Of a stretch of DNA of 64,000 nt, positions 18,001-25,767 are shown piece by piece (within the stretch, counting starts at the first letter, position 1; each line of letters starts with the position of its first letter). Made by a program: the position numbers and the translations under genes. The stretch spans positions 62,001 through 126,000 of the forward strand of contig NZ_JAMXFD010000016.1 of NCBI RefSeq assembly GCF_025370875.1. The letters are read 5' to 3'. The DNA comes from Laspinema palackyanum D2c. Lineage in GTDB: Bacteria > Cyanobacteriota > Cyanobacteriia > Cyanobacteriales > Laspinemataceae. The notes under the pieces were generated by a model. It saw only the letters and a program-made list of their open reading frames with translations, made no database searches and was not told the origin of the DNA.

Positions 18001-18629
18001 GTTAAGGCGCGATCGCGATGGGCGAAGACTCCAGCATCATCAATCAGCGATCGCAGGTCCTCATCCTCTAACAGTTCTACTTTCTGGATTTCGTGAGAGG
18101 TCCGGAACCCATCAAAGAAGTGAATGAAGGGAACGCGAGATTTCAAGGTCGCGGATTGGGCAATTAAGGCGAAATCATGGGCTTCCTGGACCGAGGCGGA
18201 ACATAACAGGGCAAATCCGGTACTACGGACCGCCATCACATCACTATGATCGCCAAAAATAGACAGGGCCTGGGCTGCCAGCGATCGGGCGGCAACGTGA
18301 ATTACTGCACAAGTGAGTTCCCCGGCTATTTTGTAGAGATTGGGGATCATTAATAGTAATCCCTGAGACGCGGTAAAGGTAGTGGTGAGGGAACCTGTTT
18401 GCAAGGACCCATGTACTGTTCCCGCAGCCCCCGCCTCACTTTGCATTTCTACCACCGAGGGAATGGTTCCCCAGAGGTTCGGACGCCCTTCGGACATCCA
18501 GGCATCCGCCCATTCTCCCATCGGTGAAGCGGGGGTAATTGGATAAATAGCAATGACTTCATTTAATTTATACGCAACCTGGGCAACGGCCTCGTTTGCG
18601 TCGAGAGTCGCAAATGTTCTTGTACTCAT
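15021..18629 (-). CDS. nifJ: Pyruvate:ferredoxin (flavodoxin) oxidoreductase
   Basis: 1202 residues, the single-chain homodimeric form. It oxidises pyruvate with CoA to acetyl-CoA and CO2 and reduces ferredoxin or flavodoxin in the cytosol under dark or anoxic conditions. Order of parts: pyruvate-binding domain (YPITPASPMGEWAD), the gamma-type domain, a two-cluster ferredoxin segment (CVQCGKCIMVCPH and CTGCGICVEVCPA near 690-760), then the thiamine diphosphate domain with CAGCGETPY, GGDGWAYDIGYGG and the DTEVYSNTGGQ segment. The last ~20 residues are Ala/Pro-rich (GAAPAAPAAPAG) and end inside a dispersed repeat, so the natural tail has probably been replaced. AAAGG precedes the ATG. Upstream lie hyp and hox genes on the same strand. 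Confidence 0.95.
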   Translation of the reverse strand: MSTRTFATLDANEAVAQVAYKLNEVIAIYPITPASPMGEWADAWMSEGRPNLWGTIPSVVEMQSEAGAAGTVHGSLQTGSLTTTFTASQGLLLMIPNLYKIAGELTCAVIHVAARSLAAQALSIFGDHSDVMAVRSTGFALLCSASVQEAHDFALIAQSATLKSRVPFIHFFDGFRTSHEIQKVELLEDEDLRSLIDDAGVFAHRDRALTPDRPVLRGTAQNPDVYFQARETVNPFYTDCSDIVQQAMDQFGELTGRKYQLFEYHGAPDPDRLIILMGSGCETVHETVDYLNAQGEKVGVLKVRLYRPLDMKRLVAAIPESVKAIAILDRTKEPGAGGDPLYLDVVTALHEEWAGDSLPKLVGGRYGLSSKEFTPAMVKAIFDNLSQAKPKNHFTIGINDDVTHTSLDYDPNFSTEPDSVVRAMFYGLGSDGTVGANKNSIKIIGEETDNYAQGYFVYDSKKSGAITISHLRFGPQPIRSTYLIEQANFIGCHQWIFLEKLDVLSAAAPGAIFLLNSPYPAEEVWNQLPIETQEQIVRKGLKVYTIDANKVARESGMSGRINTVMQVCFFALAGVLPRDEAIAQIKKAIEKTYGKKGKEIVRMNLQAVDNTLANLFEVPLGQASSPIHKQPAVPDLAPAFVREVEGKMLVKEGEGLPVSALPCDGTYPTATSKWEKRNIATEIPVWDPDVCVQCGKCIMVCPHAVIRGKVYEPAELANAPATFKATDTKDKDFAGTQFTIQVSPEDCTGCGICVEVCPAKNKSMPSLKAINMEPQIPLREPERENWEFFMNLPNPDRRTLHLDRIRQQQLQEPLFEFSGACAGCGETPYLKLVSQLFGDRSVIANATGCSSIYGGNLPTTPWAQNAEGRGPAWSNSLFEDNAEFGLGFRVSIDKQAQFAAELLQKLSSEIGDNLVTGILNATQKSEADIWEQRDRVAALKEKLQGMNSPDAKQLASIADYLVKKDVWIIGGDGWAYDIGYGGLDHVIASGRNVNILVLDTEVYSNTGGQASKATPRGAVAKFAAGGKPAAKKDLGLIAMTYGNVYVASVAMGARDEHTLKVFLEAEAYDGPSLIIAYSHCIAHGINMVTAMNHQKEIVEAGRWLLYRYNPDLVEQGKNPLQLDMRSPKKGVEYSMYNENRFKMLTKTKPADAKRLLEEAQNDIDTRWQMYEYLASRHLETHNGDAAVAPPGAAPAAPAAPAG

Positions 18630-19135
18630 GTGTTTAACCTTTGGGGAGCAACAATTTATCGTTTGTGCGCCTAAATAGACCAGATTAGCCCGGGTACGTT
18701 TCCCAGGAATCCGGAATCATTTTTCTGGCGAATCGGCAATGAGATGACTCGCTGGGGTGTTCTGTCCTCTCAGCAAATTTTGAGCGGTTGTTTAATGGCA
18801 ATGGTCCCTTTAAACAACTGTTGTTTTGTTTAATTTGCCTTGCTCATATTTTTTTTGTTTTGCAACCGGGATGTTTCTTAATTGGGTTTTAATCCTCCTG
18901 AAAACGGACAGTTGCTTTTTTTTCTCCTTTTAATTATACCATCATCAAAGATGATAATTTAGAGATTTTTTTGAGAAAATACTCAGATTAATTCGGAGGG
19001 GGTTTCCTGGCGGTTAATGTGCCTAGAGGGGTGGGGCATTATTCCCATCAAGGGTTTAAATTTTTTTTAAGATTTAGGAAAAAGGTGATTCCCTATGGTA
19101 TTTTCTGGGGAACGCTAAAATCTTTACATAACTTA
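18630..19135. other. Upstream region of nifJ, about 500 bases without a gene
   Basis: AT-rich non-coding region between hypC and nifJ. It holds the candidate promoter/operator at 18933-18955 and otherwise nothing I can assign. If that promoter is used, nifJ has a leader of about 300 bases. Confidence 0.5.
18933..18955 (-). promoter_or_regulatory. Candidate nifJ promoter -10 with overlapping palindrome
   Basis: On the minus strand, TATAAT (18933-18938) is preceded by the perfect 15-base palindrome ATCATC-TTT-GATGAT (18941-18955), occupying the space between -10 and -35. A regulator bound there would block RNA polymerase. No good -35 hexamer is present. Reading-based candidate only. Confidence 0.35.
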
Positions 19136-19169
19136 TAAAAAAAATACCGCCCCCAGTGAGGGTAGCGGT
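19136..19169 (-). terminator. Rho-independent terminator after hypC
   Basis: On the minus strand: ACCGC-TA-CCC, loop, GGGG-GCGGT, then ATTTTTTTT. It lies 40 bases beyond the hypC stop and closes the hypF-hypC transcript before nifJ. Confidence 0.75.
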
Positions 19170-19207
19170 TTGTTTATAGGATCTCTTGATTCCCGGGTTT
19201 GGGGGAA

Positions 19208-19441
19208 TTAGACCTCTTGAATTTGTTTAAAATAATCTAAAGTTTCTTGCGCTTCGCCCTCATCGATGATACTCAAGGCGAACCCGACATGAACAATGGC
19301 ATAGTCCCCTATTTTCGCCTCGGGAACGTAGGCCAGATTCACGGTTTTGACTACGCCGCCAAAGCTGACCCTGCCCGATCGCAACAACGGTTCGTCATTT
19401 TCATTAATACTGATAATTTGGCCCGGTATTGCTAAACACAT
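19208..19441 (-). CDS. hypC: [NiFe]-hydrogenase maturation chaperone HypC
   Basis: 77 residues, typical of HypC/HybG. The essential N-terminal MCLAIPGQI is present, whose Cys2 carries the Fe(CN)2CO precursor with HypD and docks onto the large subunit. The middle (VSFGGVVKTVNLAYVPEAKIGDYAIVHVGFAL) is the conserved beta-barrel. It starts 8 bases after the hypF stop, so the two are co-transcribed. Confidence 0.95.
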   Translation of the reverse strand: MCLAIPGQIISINENDEPLLRSGRVSFGGVVKTVNLAYVPEAKIGDYAIVHVGFALSIIDEGEAQETLDYFKQIQEV

Positions 19442-19449
19442 TCTGAAAA

Positions 19450-21792
19450 TTACTCCTGATTCAGATTTCGATAGGCGGCAACCACTTGCCCCAGGGCAAT
19501 TCCCCCATCATTGGGTGGGATCCGTTGATGCCAGTAAGGACGGAACCCCTTTAATTTTAACCGATGAATGACCTGTTCCGTTAAGTAGGCATTTTGAAAA
19601 CAACCCCCGGTGATCACAATTCGTTCCTCACCTACCCATTGGGCAACAGCCAGGATAGAGTCTACTAAGGTATTATGAAATTTAGCCGAAATTATCCCAA
19701 TGGGAACGCGATCGCCTACATCGCTTAAGATTGCTAAAATTGTCGGTTCCCAATCCGCAATGACCACCCCTTCCCCGGTTTGAATCGGTAAGGGATAACT
19801 CTCCTGGGTTGTCCAACCTTCTAGGGCAAATTCCAATGCAGTCGCCGCTTGTCCTTCAAAACTAATCCGGGAATGTAACCCAGCGATCGCCGCGACGCCA
19901 TCAAACAACCGTCCTACACTAGAGGTCATCGGAGTATTAATCTGTTTCTCCAACATCGATCGCAGCAGGGTCAACTCCAATGGGGTAAACGCCTGGAGGA
20001 TATGTTGATAATTTTCAGTTACACCCTCCGTAAACAACCGATTGCCCAACACTTCATATAATAACCCCAAGGCCACCCGGCGAGGTTCCTTCACCGCCTT
20101 GTCCCCTCCCAACAGGGGAAACGTGCGAAAATGGGCCACTCGGTCCCAAGATGTCGGAGAAACCCGCAGAAACTCACCCCCCCAAATCGTCCCATCCAAC
20201 CCATATCCCGTCCCATCCCAGGCCACTCCCAGGACCGTTTCCTCTAACAGTTGATTTTCGGCCATACAAGCGAGAACATGGGCATAATGATGCTGAACCG
20301 CAAGTTGTGGCAACGCCAGTCCCTCGGCAAAGCGGGTAGAACGATAGTCTGGATGGGCATCGCGGGCCACCACTTGCGGCGTGGCGTCATACAGTTGCTG
20401 TAAACTGGCCGTCGCCTCCTGAAATGCTTGGAATGCTTGGGGAGTTTCTAAATCCCCGATATGCTGACTCACAAAAATTTGAGGGAATAGACCAATTGCG
20501 ATCGCACTTTTCAAATGAGCACCCACCGCTAAAATCGTTGGGGGAGACGTAGGAGAATCCGGCGTAACCTTCAGGGAAATCGGCAAAGGCGCATACCCTC
20601 GGGCCCGTCGCATCACCATTTCTCGCCCTGCCACGACTCTCACAACGGAGTCATCCACCGCCCGAACAATGGGGCGATTGTGGACGAGAAATCCATCGGC
20701 AATGTCTTTCAGGCGATCGCCCGCTTCCCATTCATCAATACAAATGGGTTCATCAGAAAGATTCCCACTCGTCGCCACCACAGGTTTACCCAACCCAGAC
20801 AACAGGAGATGATGTAAGGGTGTGTACGGCAACATTACCCCTAAATAGGGATTATCTGGGGCCACTTCTGGGGCGATATTTGATGCCACGTCGGACAACC
20901 GCCGTAATAATACAATGGGACATTCGGGCGATCGCAACAGTCTCTCCTCAATCGCCGTTACCTGACAATCTTGGCGAACTTGTTCCACGGAGGGATACAT
21001 GACGGCAAACGGTTTTTCTTCCCGATGCTTACAACGCCGCAGACGACGGACTGCTGCCGAGTTTCCGGCATCCACCATCAGATGAAATCCACCTAATCCC
21101 TTCACTGCTAAAATTTTGCCGCGATTCACCTTAGAAATGGCCGTTTCTAAAGCGCGATCGCCCGTTGCCAACACCTCACCCCACCCTTTCCAAAATTCCA
21201 ACTGCGGACCACAATTGGGACAAGCATTTGGTTGGGCGTGAAATCGCCGATTTAAGGGATTTTCATATTCCGCCTGACAGTCAGGACACATTTGAAATCC
21301 CTGCATCGACGTATTGGCGCGATCGTAAGGTAATCCCCGAATAATCGTATAACGAGGACCGCAGTTAGTGCAATTAGTAAAGGGATAGCGATAGCGGCGA
21401 TTTTGGGGGTCAAAAATCTCCTGTAAACAATCGGGACAAGTGGCCACATCCGGCAACACCACCGCCGTTTTTTCCCCTGCCACACTGGGCCGAATTTCAA
21501 ACTCAGTAAATCCCAGAGGTTCTAACCATGAGGATTCTAGGGATTGAATAAAGGAAATGGCCGGTTTTTCCCGTTCCAATCGCCATAAGAAGGTTTCTAA
21601 TTGTTCCTGAGTTCCTTCTACTTCAATAAACACCCCTTGGGCGGAATTATTCACCCATCCGTTTAGTTCCAGTTCCGTGGCAAGTCGATAAATAAAGGGC
21701 CGAAATCCCACCCCCTGTACCGCCCCCCGAACCGTGATACAGAGGCGATTTAAGTTAGACATAAAAATAGTAGATTTCAATAATAAATTCAT
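19450..21792 (-). CDS. hypF: Carbamoyltransferase HypF, [NiFe]-hydrogenase maturation
   Basis: About 780 residues. It makes the cyanide ligands of the NiFe site from carbamoyl phosphate with HypE. Domains in order: acylphosphatase-like (TVRGAVQGVGFRPFIYRLA), two zinc fingers (CPDC ... CTNC and CPDC ... CPNC near 120-200), YrdC-like (AVKGLGGFHL, PLHHLLLSG, VATSGNLSDEPI), and a Kae1-like domain with VQHHYAHVLACMAEN and GGCFQNAYL. ATG 21792 has GGAGG five bases upstream; ATG 21762 gives a start closer to typical homologues, so the start is open by ten residues. Upstream lies a dense repeat cluster separating it from hypB. Confidence 0.95.
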   Translation of the reverse strand: MNLLLKSTIFMSNLNRLCITVRGAVQGVGFRPFIYRLATELELNGWVNNSAQGVFIEVEGTQEQLETFLWRLEREKPAISFIQSLESSWLEPLGFTEFEIRPSVAGEKTAVVLPDVATCPDCLQEIFDPQNRRYRYPFTNCTNCGPRYTIIRGLPYDRANTSMQGFQMCPDCQAEYENPLNRRFHAQPNACPNCGPQLEFWKGWGEVLATGDRALETAISKVNRGKILAVKGLGGFHLMVDAGNSAAVRRLRRCKHREEKPFAVMYPSVEQVRQDCQVTAIEERLLRSPECPIVLLRRLSDVASNIAPEVAPDNPYLGVMLPYTPLHHLLLSGLGKPVVATSGNLSDEPICIDEWEAGDRLKDIADGFLVHNRPIVRAVDDSVVRVVAGREMVMRRARGYAPLPISLKVTPDSPTSPPTILAVGAHLKSAIAIGLFPQIFVSQHIGDLETPQAFQAFQEATASLQQLYDATPQVVARDAHPDYRSTRFAEGLALPQLAVQHHYAHVLACMAENQLLEETVLGVAWDGTGYGLDGTIWGGEFLRVSPTSWDRVAHFRTFPLLGGDKAVKEPRRVALGLLYEVLGNRLFTEGVTENYQHILQAFTPLELTLLRSMLEKQINTPMTSSVGRLFDGVAAIAGLHSRISFEGQAATALEFALEGWTTQESYPLPIQTGEGVVIADWEPTILAILSDVGDRVPIGIISAKFHNTLVDSILAVAQWVGEERIVITGGCFQNAYLTEQVIHRLKLKGFRPYWHQRIPPNDGGIALGQVVAAYRNLNQE

Positions 21793-21804
21793 AAACACCT
21801 CCCC

Positions 21805-22077
21805 TGTTCGTAGTAACGATTTCAATCGTTCTCTTAGTTCGTAGTAACGACTTCAGTCGTTCTCTTAGTTCGTAGTAACGATTTCAATCGTTTCCGGATT
21901 GTTCGTAGTAACGATTTCAATCGTTCCGGATGTTCGTAGTAACGATTTCAATCGTTTCCGGGTTCGTACTCAAGAGGGATAACGACTGAAGTCGTTACTA
22001 CGAACTAAGAGAAGATAACGACTGAAGTCGTTACTACGAACTAAGAAAGAGAACGCCTGAAGGCGTTACTACGAACT
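21805..22077. repeat. Cluster of eight palindromic repeat copies between hypF and hypB
   Basis: Five copies in plus orientation begin at 21806, 21838, 21869, 21902 and 21933. Three inverted copies lie at about 21981-22005, 22017-22041 and 22052-22076. Core palindromes vary in a compensated way: AACGACTTCAGTCGTT, AACGATTTCAATCGTT and AACGCCTGAAGGCGTT. Spacers are short (7-12 bases) and similar, such as CTCTTAG. The intergenic transcript between hypB and hypF would fold into a chain of hairpins. Confidence 0.9.
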
Positions 22078-22086
22078 TAAGAGAAA

Positions 22087-22875
22087 TCATGAGATTGTGC
22101 TGACTGGCGACTTTTTCAAATGCTGTTGTAAATACCCATACCACTCGGTCATTCCTTGTCCTTTGCGGGAAGAAACTTCAAAAATTGTCGCTTGCGGGGC
22201 CATTTTTCTAATATTCTCTAACGCCTTCTCCCGGTCAAACTCCACCGCTTCGGCAAGGTCAATTTTACTAATAATCACCACTTGCGCGGATTTAAACATG
22301 GTCGGATATTTCAAGGGTTTGTCTTCCCCTTCCGTCACCGACAACAACACCACGCGCAAATCTTCCCCTAAATCGTATGCCGCAGGACAAACTAAATTTC
22401 CGACATTTTCAATCACCAATACATCTAACCGATCTAAATTCAGTTGTTGGGCCGCTTTCAAGACCATATCCGATTCTAAATGGCAGACGGTTCCCGTGGT
22501 AATTTGGACGGTGGCGGCCCCACTATTACTCAAGCGAACGGCATCGTTATCGGTTTCTAAGTCTCCGACAATGATGCCGGTGGGGATGCGACTGCCGATA
22601 TCCTGAACCATCCGTTCTAAGAAGGCAGTTTTCCCAGAACCCGGAGAAGAAAGCACATTCAAAACCAGCAAATTTTTAGCCATAAAATAGCCCCGATTTC
22701 GTTCAGCAAGGCGGTCATTTTTGGCTAAAACTGCTTGTCCCACTGCAATAGTTTGATGGGTGTCATGATGATGATGGTGATGGCCATTTTCATGACTGTG
22801 ACTATGGCCATTTTCATGACTGTGACTATGGATTCCGACTTCTCCGACGACGCTGCATCCGCAATTAGTACACAT
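22087..22875 (-). CDS. hypB: Hydrogenase nickel-incorporation GTPase HypB
   Basis: 262 residues. The N-terminal MCTNCGC is the high-affinity nickel motif. Residues 16-40 are a His-rich nickel store made of a duplicated SHSHENGH unit and a run of six His. The G domain follows: SPGSGKT at 77-83, [21 protein letters not shown] and SKIDLAEAV. It hydrolyses GTP to place nickel into HoxH together with HypA. The start is three bases after the hypA stop. Confidence 0.96.
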   Translation of the reverse strand: MCTNCGCSVVGEVGIHSHSHENGHSHSHENGHHHHHHDTHQTIAVGQAVLAKNDRLAERNRGYFMAKNLLVLNVLSSPGSGKTAFLERMVQDIGSRIPTGIIVGDLETDNDAVRLSNSGAATVQITTGTVCHLESDMVLKAAQQLNLDRLDVLVIENVGNLVCPAAYDLGEDLRVVLLSVTEGEDKPLKYPTMFKSAQVVIISKIDLAEAVEFDREKALENIRKMAPQATIFEVSSRKGQGMTEWYGYLQQHLKKSPVSTIS

Positions 22876-22878
22876 CAG

Positions 22879-23220
22879 TTAGGAAACCTCCAAGGATGTT
22901 AACTCGATTTCTTGTCCGCTTTGAATATGAGGGGTGAGTTGATGACAATGGGGACATTCATAGAACCAATCCATCGGTTCAAAGTCCCGATCGCAAGTAG
23001 GACAGTGACAAATCACTGGAACTCGTTCAATTTCAAATTCTGCCCCTTCGGCGATCGTCCCTCGGGTCACCACATCAAAGGCAAATTCTAAGGCATCTGG
23101 AACCACCCCAGATAAGTCACCCACTCGCATTTTTAGGCGATGAATTTTGCTGGCATTTTGCGCTTTAGCACAATCTAAAGCAATATTCAAAGTGTTTTCC
23201 ATCAAACTAACTTCATGCAT
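22879..23220 (-). CDS. hypA: Hydrogenase nickel-incorporation protein HypA
   Basis: 113 residues from ATG 23220, giving the canonical MHEVSLMENTL start whose His2 binds nickel; an upstream in-frame ATG at 23250 is rejected. The zinc site is the two-pair type: CHCPTC and CPHC in the C-terminal third. It delivers nickel with HypB. The start overlaps the end of hoxW by 19 bases, which implies coupled translation. Confidence 0.95.
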   Translation of the reverse strand: MHEVSLMENTLNIALDCAKAQNASKIHRLKMRVGDLSGVVPDALEFAFDVVTRGTIAEGAEFEIERVPVICHCPTCDRDFEPMDWFYECPHCHQLTPHIQSGQEIELTSLEVS

Positions 23221-23741
23221 AATCCCCCCGCTTCTTTCTCTTCCCCCCATCCCCCAGTCTCAATCAAGTTTGCGATCGCCACTAATGCCTCCGCCATGCC
23301 TTTTTCAGTGACAGCAGAAAACGTATCCCCAAACTCGAAATCCATCGCCGGAATTGCCACTAACCACCCTTCAGGGGCCTTGCCATAGAGGGTTTTAGCG
23401 AGGATGAGAAGGGATGAAGGGTCGCTACTATGGCCTAAACTTTGGGGAGAGATGGAGTCATCATCGTTGAGTTTGACCACTTGTAGTCCTTGTTCAGCAG
23501 TGGCAGGATAGGCATCGATAAAGATTGCCAAGTCTACCTCAGACAAGGGTTCGGCCAATTCTGGGGTGAGTTGATGTTGCGACAGCGATCGCACCTTGGG
23601 TAATCCCCAGGATGCCACTTCTTCCGCCACCCGTTGTCCTACGCCGTCATCGCGACGCAGGTCATTTCCGTATCCGATCGCCAAAATTGCCAGAGACTCC
23701 TGTTGGATTGACAGCATTTTATTAATTTGATTCTCTAACAA
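23202..23741 (-). CDS. hoxW: Bidirectional hydrogenase maturation endopeptidase HoxW
   Basis: 179 residues of the M52 (HyaD/HycI) family. Visible: IGYGNDLRRDDGVGQRVAEE with the nickel-binding acidic residue, then FIDAYPA and a conserved region with LGHSSDP. It clips the HoxH C-terminus after nickel insertion. An internal Met (23717) is an alternative start. It overlaps the phosphatase gene upstream by 7 bases and hypA downstream, so all belong to one transcript. Confidence 0.9.
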   Translation of the reverse strand: MLENQINKMLSIQQESLAILAIGYGNDLRRDDGVGQRVAEEVASWGLPKVRSLSQHQLTPELAEPLSEVDLAIFIDAYPATAEQGLQVVKLNDDDSISPQSLGHSSDPSSLLILAKTLYGKAPEGWLVAIPAMDFEFGDTFSAVTEKGMAEALVAIANLIETGGWGEEKEAGGLCMKLV

Positions 23742-24895
23742 TATTCTAACGTAACTTCTTTCTGTTTGTCCCGCAAAAACTTCACCACTTCCTCCACTAA
23801 ACTACGGCGAATTGAAATATTCTTCGGCAGCAAGGGATTCTGATAAAATTCATTAATCTTTTGTCCCACCATAAATAAAATCGAATCCGCTTGTAAGATT
23901 TCTTTCGCCAACAACACGGATCCATTTTGGTCTGAGGGTAACCGGGTAATATCACAGTTGCAATTTTTCAGAACTTCCAGACATTTGGACAGGGTTAAAA
24001 TTCCTTCGGTGACCAAATCAATGGCACTTAATTTGCCAATCGGGGGTAAGTCACGCCGCATGGTTGAAATATCCATTTCGATGGTTTCTCCCAGATATTT
24101 GGCGACAATATTTCCCGTTGTCCCGCCACAAACCACTTTGCGTCCTTCAAACGTTAGCAAGCGTTCCACATACTGTGGGTCATGACTATTATCTAACGGT
24201 GGACCCGTGAAAATCATTAACGGATTGCGTTGGCGAACATAAACCCCGACAAAGGTTGCATCATCTCCTATTTTTCCCCCATAGAGAGAATAGGTTTCGG
24301 CGATGGTTTTTTGGACAATTCGTCTGGCATTTCGCGTCTGAGTTAGAAAGAGTCCTTCTATATAGTGGGCCACATTATCCCATCCCCACCCGAAATTTAA
24401 GGCCACCCCTAAACCAGCGTAGAGGACCCCATCACTCATACATCCTAAAAAGTCTCCTTCTTTGAGACGGCCTTCATAAACAGTAATTTTTTTTTCTAAA
24501 ATCTTCTCGGTTTTCCCGTCTAATTTGACTAATTTGCCTTGGTCAAAATACAAGGGAGGCGGATTGTCAAAATTGATAACTTTAAACAGGTCCGTATGGT
24601 TATCGATTTGTAAAATCGTAAAGGTCGCGTATGCAATCTTTCGGACTTGACAAATCGGTAAAGTCCCAATAACGGTTTTAATCACTTCCTCTAACGGGAC
24701 ATCCTCATTCAGCATGGAAATGAGAATTTCTGTGGTAAGAGTAGCGAGAATATTCGCTTTAACCCCACTGCCTAATCCATCGGAAAGGACAATAGTGGTT
24801 TTCTCCGGAGTCTTGCGAAACCGGACGCGATCGCCGCAGAGTTCTTCTCCTTTTTTGTTTAAACTTAAATCAAAAATATCTAAGAAACTATCCAT
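23735..24895 (-). CDS. SpoIIE-family (PP2C-like) protein phosphatase with a C-terminal extra domain
   Basis: 386 residues from ATG 24895 (GGGAG upstream); an ATG at 24916 would add seven residues. The PP2C-type metal residues are present: GDR (Asp22), SDGLGSG (Asp39), MSDGV (Asp155) and GDDAT (Asp211/212). The C-terminal ~150 residues form a second domain beginning IFTGPPLDNSHDP and containing VVCGGTTGNIVAKYLG and DLVTEGILTLSK. I recall similar two-part proteins beside [FeFe] hydrogenase genes of Firmicutes, from memory and unverified. It probably dephosphorylates a Ser/Thr phosphoprotein in response to its PAS and [2Fe-2S] neighbours; that is inference. The target is unknown. Confidence 0.85.
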   Translation of the reverse strand: MDSFLDIFDLSLNKKGEELCGDRVRFRKTPEKTTIVLSDGLGSGVKANILATLTTEILISMLNEDVPLEEVIKTVIGTLPICQVRKIAYATFTILQIDNHTDLFKVINFDNPPPLYFDQGKLVKLDGKTEKILEKKITVYEGRLKEGDFLGCMSDGVLYAGLGVALNFGWGWDNVAHYIEGLFLTQTRNARRIVQKTIAETYSLYGGKIGDDATFVGVYVRQRNPLMIFTGPPLDNSHDPQYVERLLTFEGRKVVCGGTTGNIVAKYLGETIEMDISTMRRDLPPIGKLSAIDLVTEGILTLSKCLEVLKNCNCDITRLPSDQNGSVLLAKEILQADSILFMVGQKINEFYQNPLLPKNISIRRSLVEEVVKFLRDKQKEVTLEYC

Positions 24896-24896
24896 G

Positions 24897-25403
24897 CTAA
24901 AGCGTCTCCCTTTCAACCAGTTTCAGAATTTTTAATAAACTGACTTTGGTTTCCGCTGTAGTTTCTCCCAGCAACCCGGCAATTTCCTGGGCGACTTTCA
25001 TCTGGTTATCCACCACTTCATTCACTTTGGCAACGGTTTCTCGCTTCAGTTCAAATAACTCTTTCTTCCGTTGCCACTCGTCCGTAATATCCACCATGAT
25101 GCAGGCGATCGCATTCTGGTCTCGAATTGAAAACAGGACCTGACGCACATACAGATTGTACTTGGGATATTCTTTCTCTTTCCCCCGAATTACTTCATTC
25201 TTTTCCCAGACTCGTTGAAACTCATCCACCGTCCCCAACAACTCAACTGCCGGTTTCCCCACCATTTCCTCTGCCGTTACATTAAACATTTTGCAAAATG
25301 CTGGATTAACAACGGCGATCGTCATCTCCTTATCCAAGACAATCAATCCATTTGGGTCGTACTCCCACAGGAGTTCCCACAAGGTCTTTTCACTAGATAC
25401 CAT
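24897..25403 (-). CDS. PAS-domain signalling protein without kinase domain
   Basis: 168 residues. Residues ~10-115 form a PAS domain (LIVLDKEMTIAVVNPAFCKM, then AEEMVGKPAVELLG, closing with ACIMVDITDEW). A helical coiled-coil tail follows, rich in Glu, Lys and Val. There is no histidine kinase, GGDEF or other output domain. It can therefore only act by binding a partner, most simply the phosphatase whose start lies at its stop codon. It may sense redox, oxygen or a small ligand; no haem- or flavin-binding residue is certain. The three-base gap to the [2Fe-2S] gene upstream indicates an operon. Confidence 0.85.
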   Translation of the reverse strand: MVSSEKTLWELLWEYDPNGLIVLDKEMTIAVVNPAFCKMFNVTAEEMVGKPAVELLGTVDEFQRVWEKNEVIRGKEKEYPKYNLYVRQVLFSIRDQNAIACIMVDITDEWQRKKELFELKRETVAKVNEVVDNQMKVAQEIAGLLGETTAETKVSLLKILKLVERETL

Positions 25404-25405
25404 TG

Positions 25406-25672
25406 CTATTGAACCACTGCTAAAATACTGGGTAAAATTTCGTCGCTGAACTTAGACTCGATATTTTCTGGGTTAATTTGGGTGAATACTTTCTCCTTAA
25501 ATTTCATAACAATTCCCACACTACAAGTTTCCAGACAAAACGACCCTTTCAGTTCAATTTTGTCCTGTAGTTCATACCGAACAATCAACTCCTGGAGTTG
25601 AGGCAGTACCTCATACACTCCCAGTTGATGACAAGCAGAACCCATACATAAATAGAGATTTTCTTTGGTCAT
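25406..25672 (-). CDS. Thioredoxin-like [2Fe-2S] ferredoxin protein
   Basis: 88 residues. Four cysteines in the pattern of thioredoxin-like [2Fe-2S] ferredoxins and NuoE/HoxE C-terminal domains: Cys9, Cys14, Cys46, Cys50 (LYLCMGSACHQ and GSFCLETCSVG). The small size suggests a dedicated electron carrier or redox sensor. It is the first gene of the triad before the PAS protein and the phosphatase. A repeat-rich element separates it from hoxH upstream. Confidence 0.85.
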   Translation of the reverse strand: MTKENLYLCMGSACHQLGVYEVLPQLQELIVRYELQDKIELKGSFCLETCSVGIVMKFKEKVFTQINPENIESKFSDEILPSILAVVQ

Positions 25673-25767
25673 AATGTCTCCAATTTCGGTTATTTTTTCA
25701 CCGATTTGGACCGAATCTGGCTTTTAAAAACCTGAAATTTTAGAATGAAACAGCCCTACCCTCACTT

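Noticed and set aside
21805-22077. CRISPR-like cluster between hypF and hypB
   Set aside because: Spacers are only 7-12 bases, near-identical, and copies occur in both orientations.
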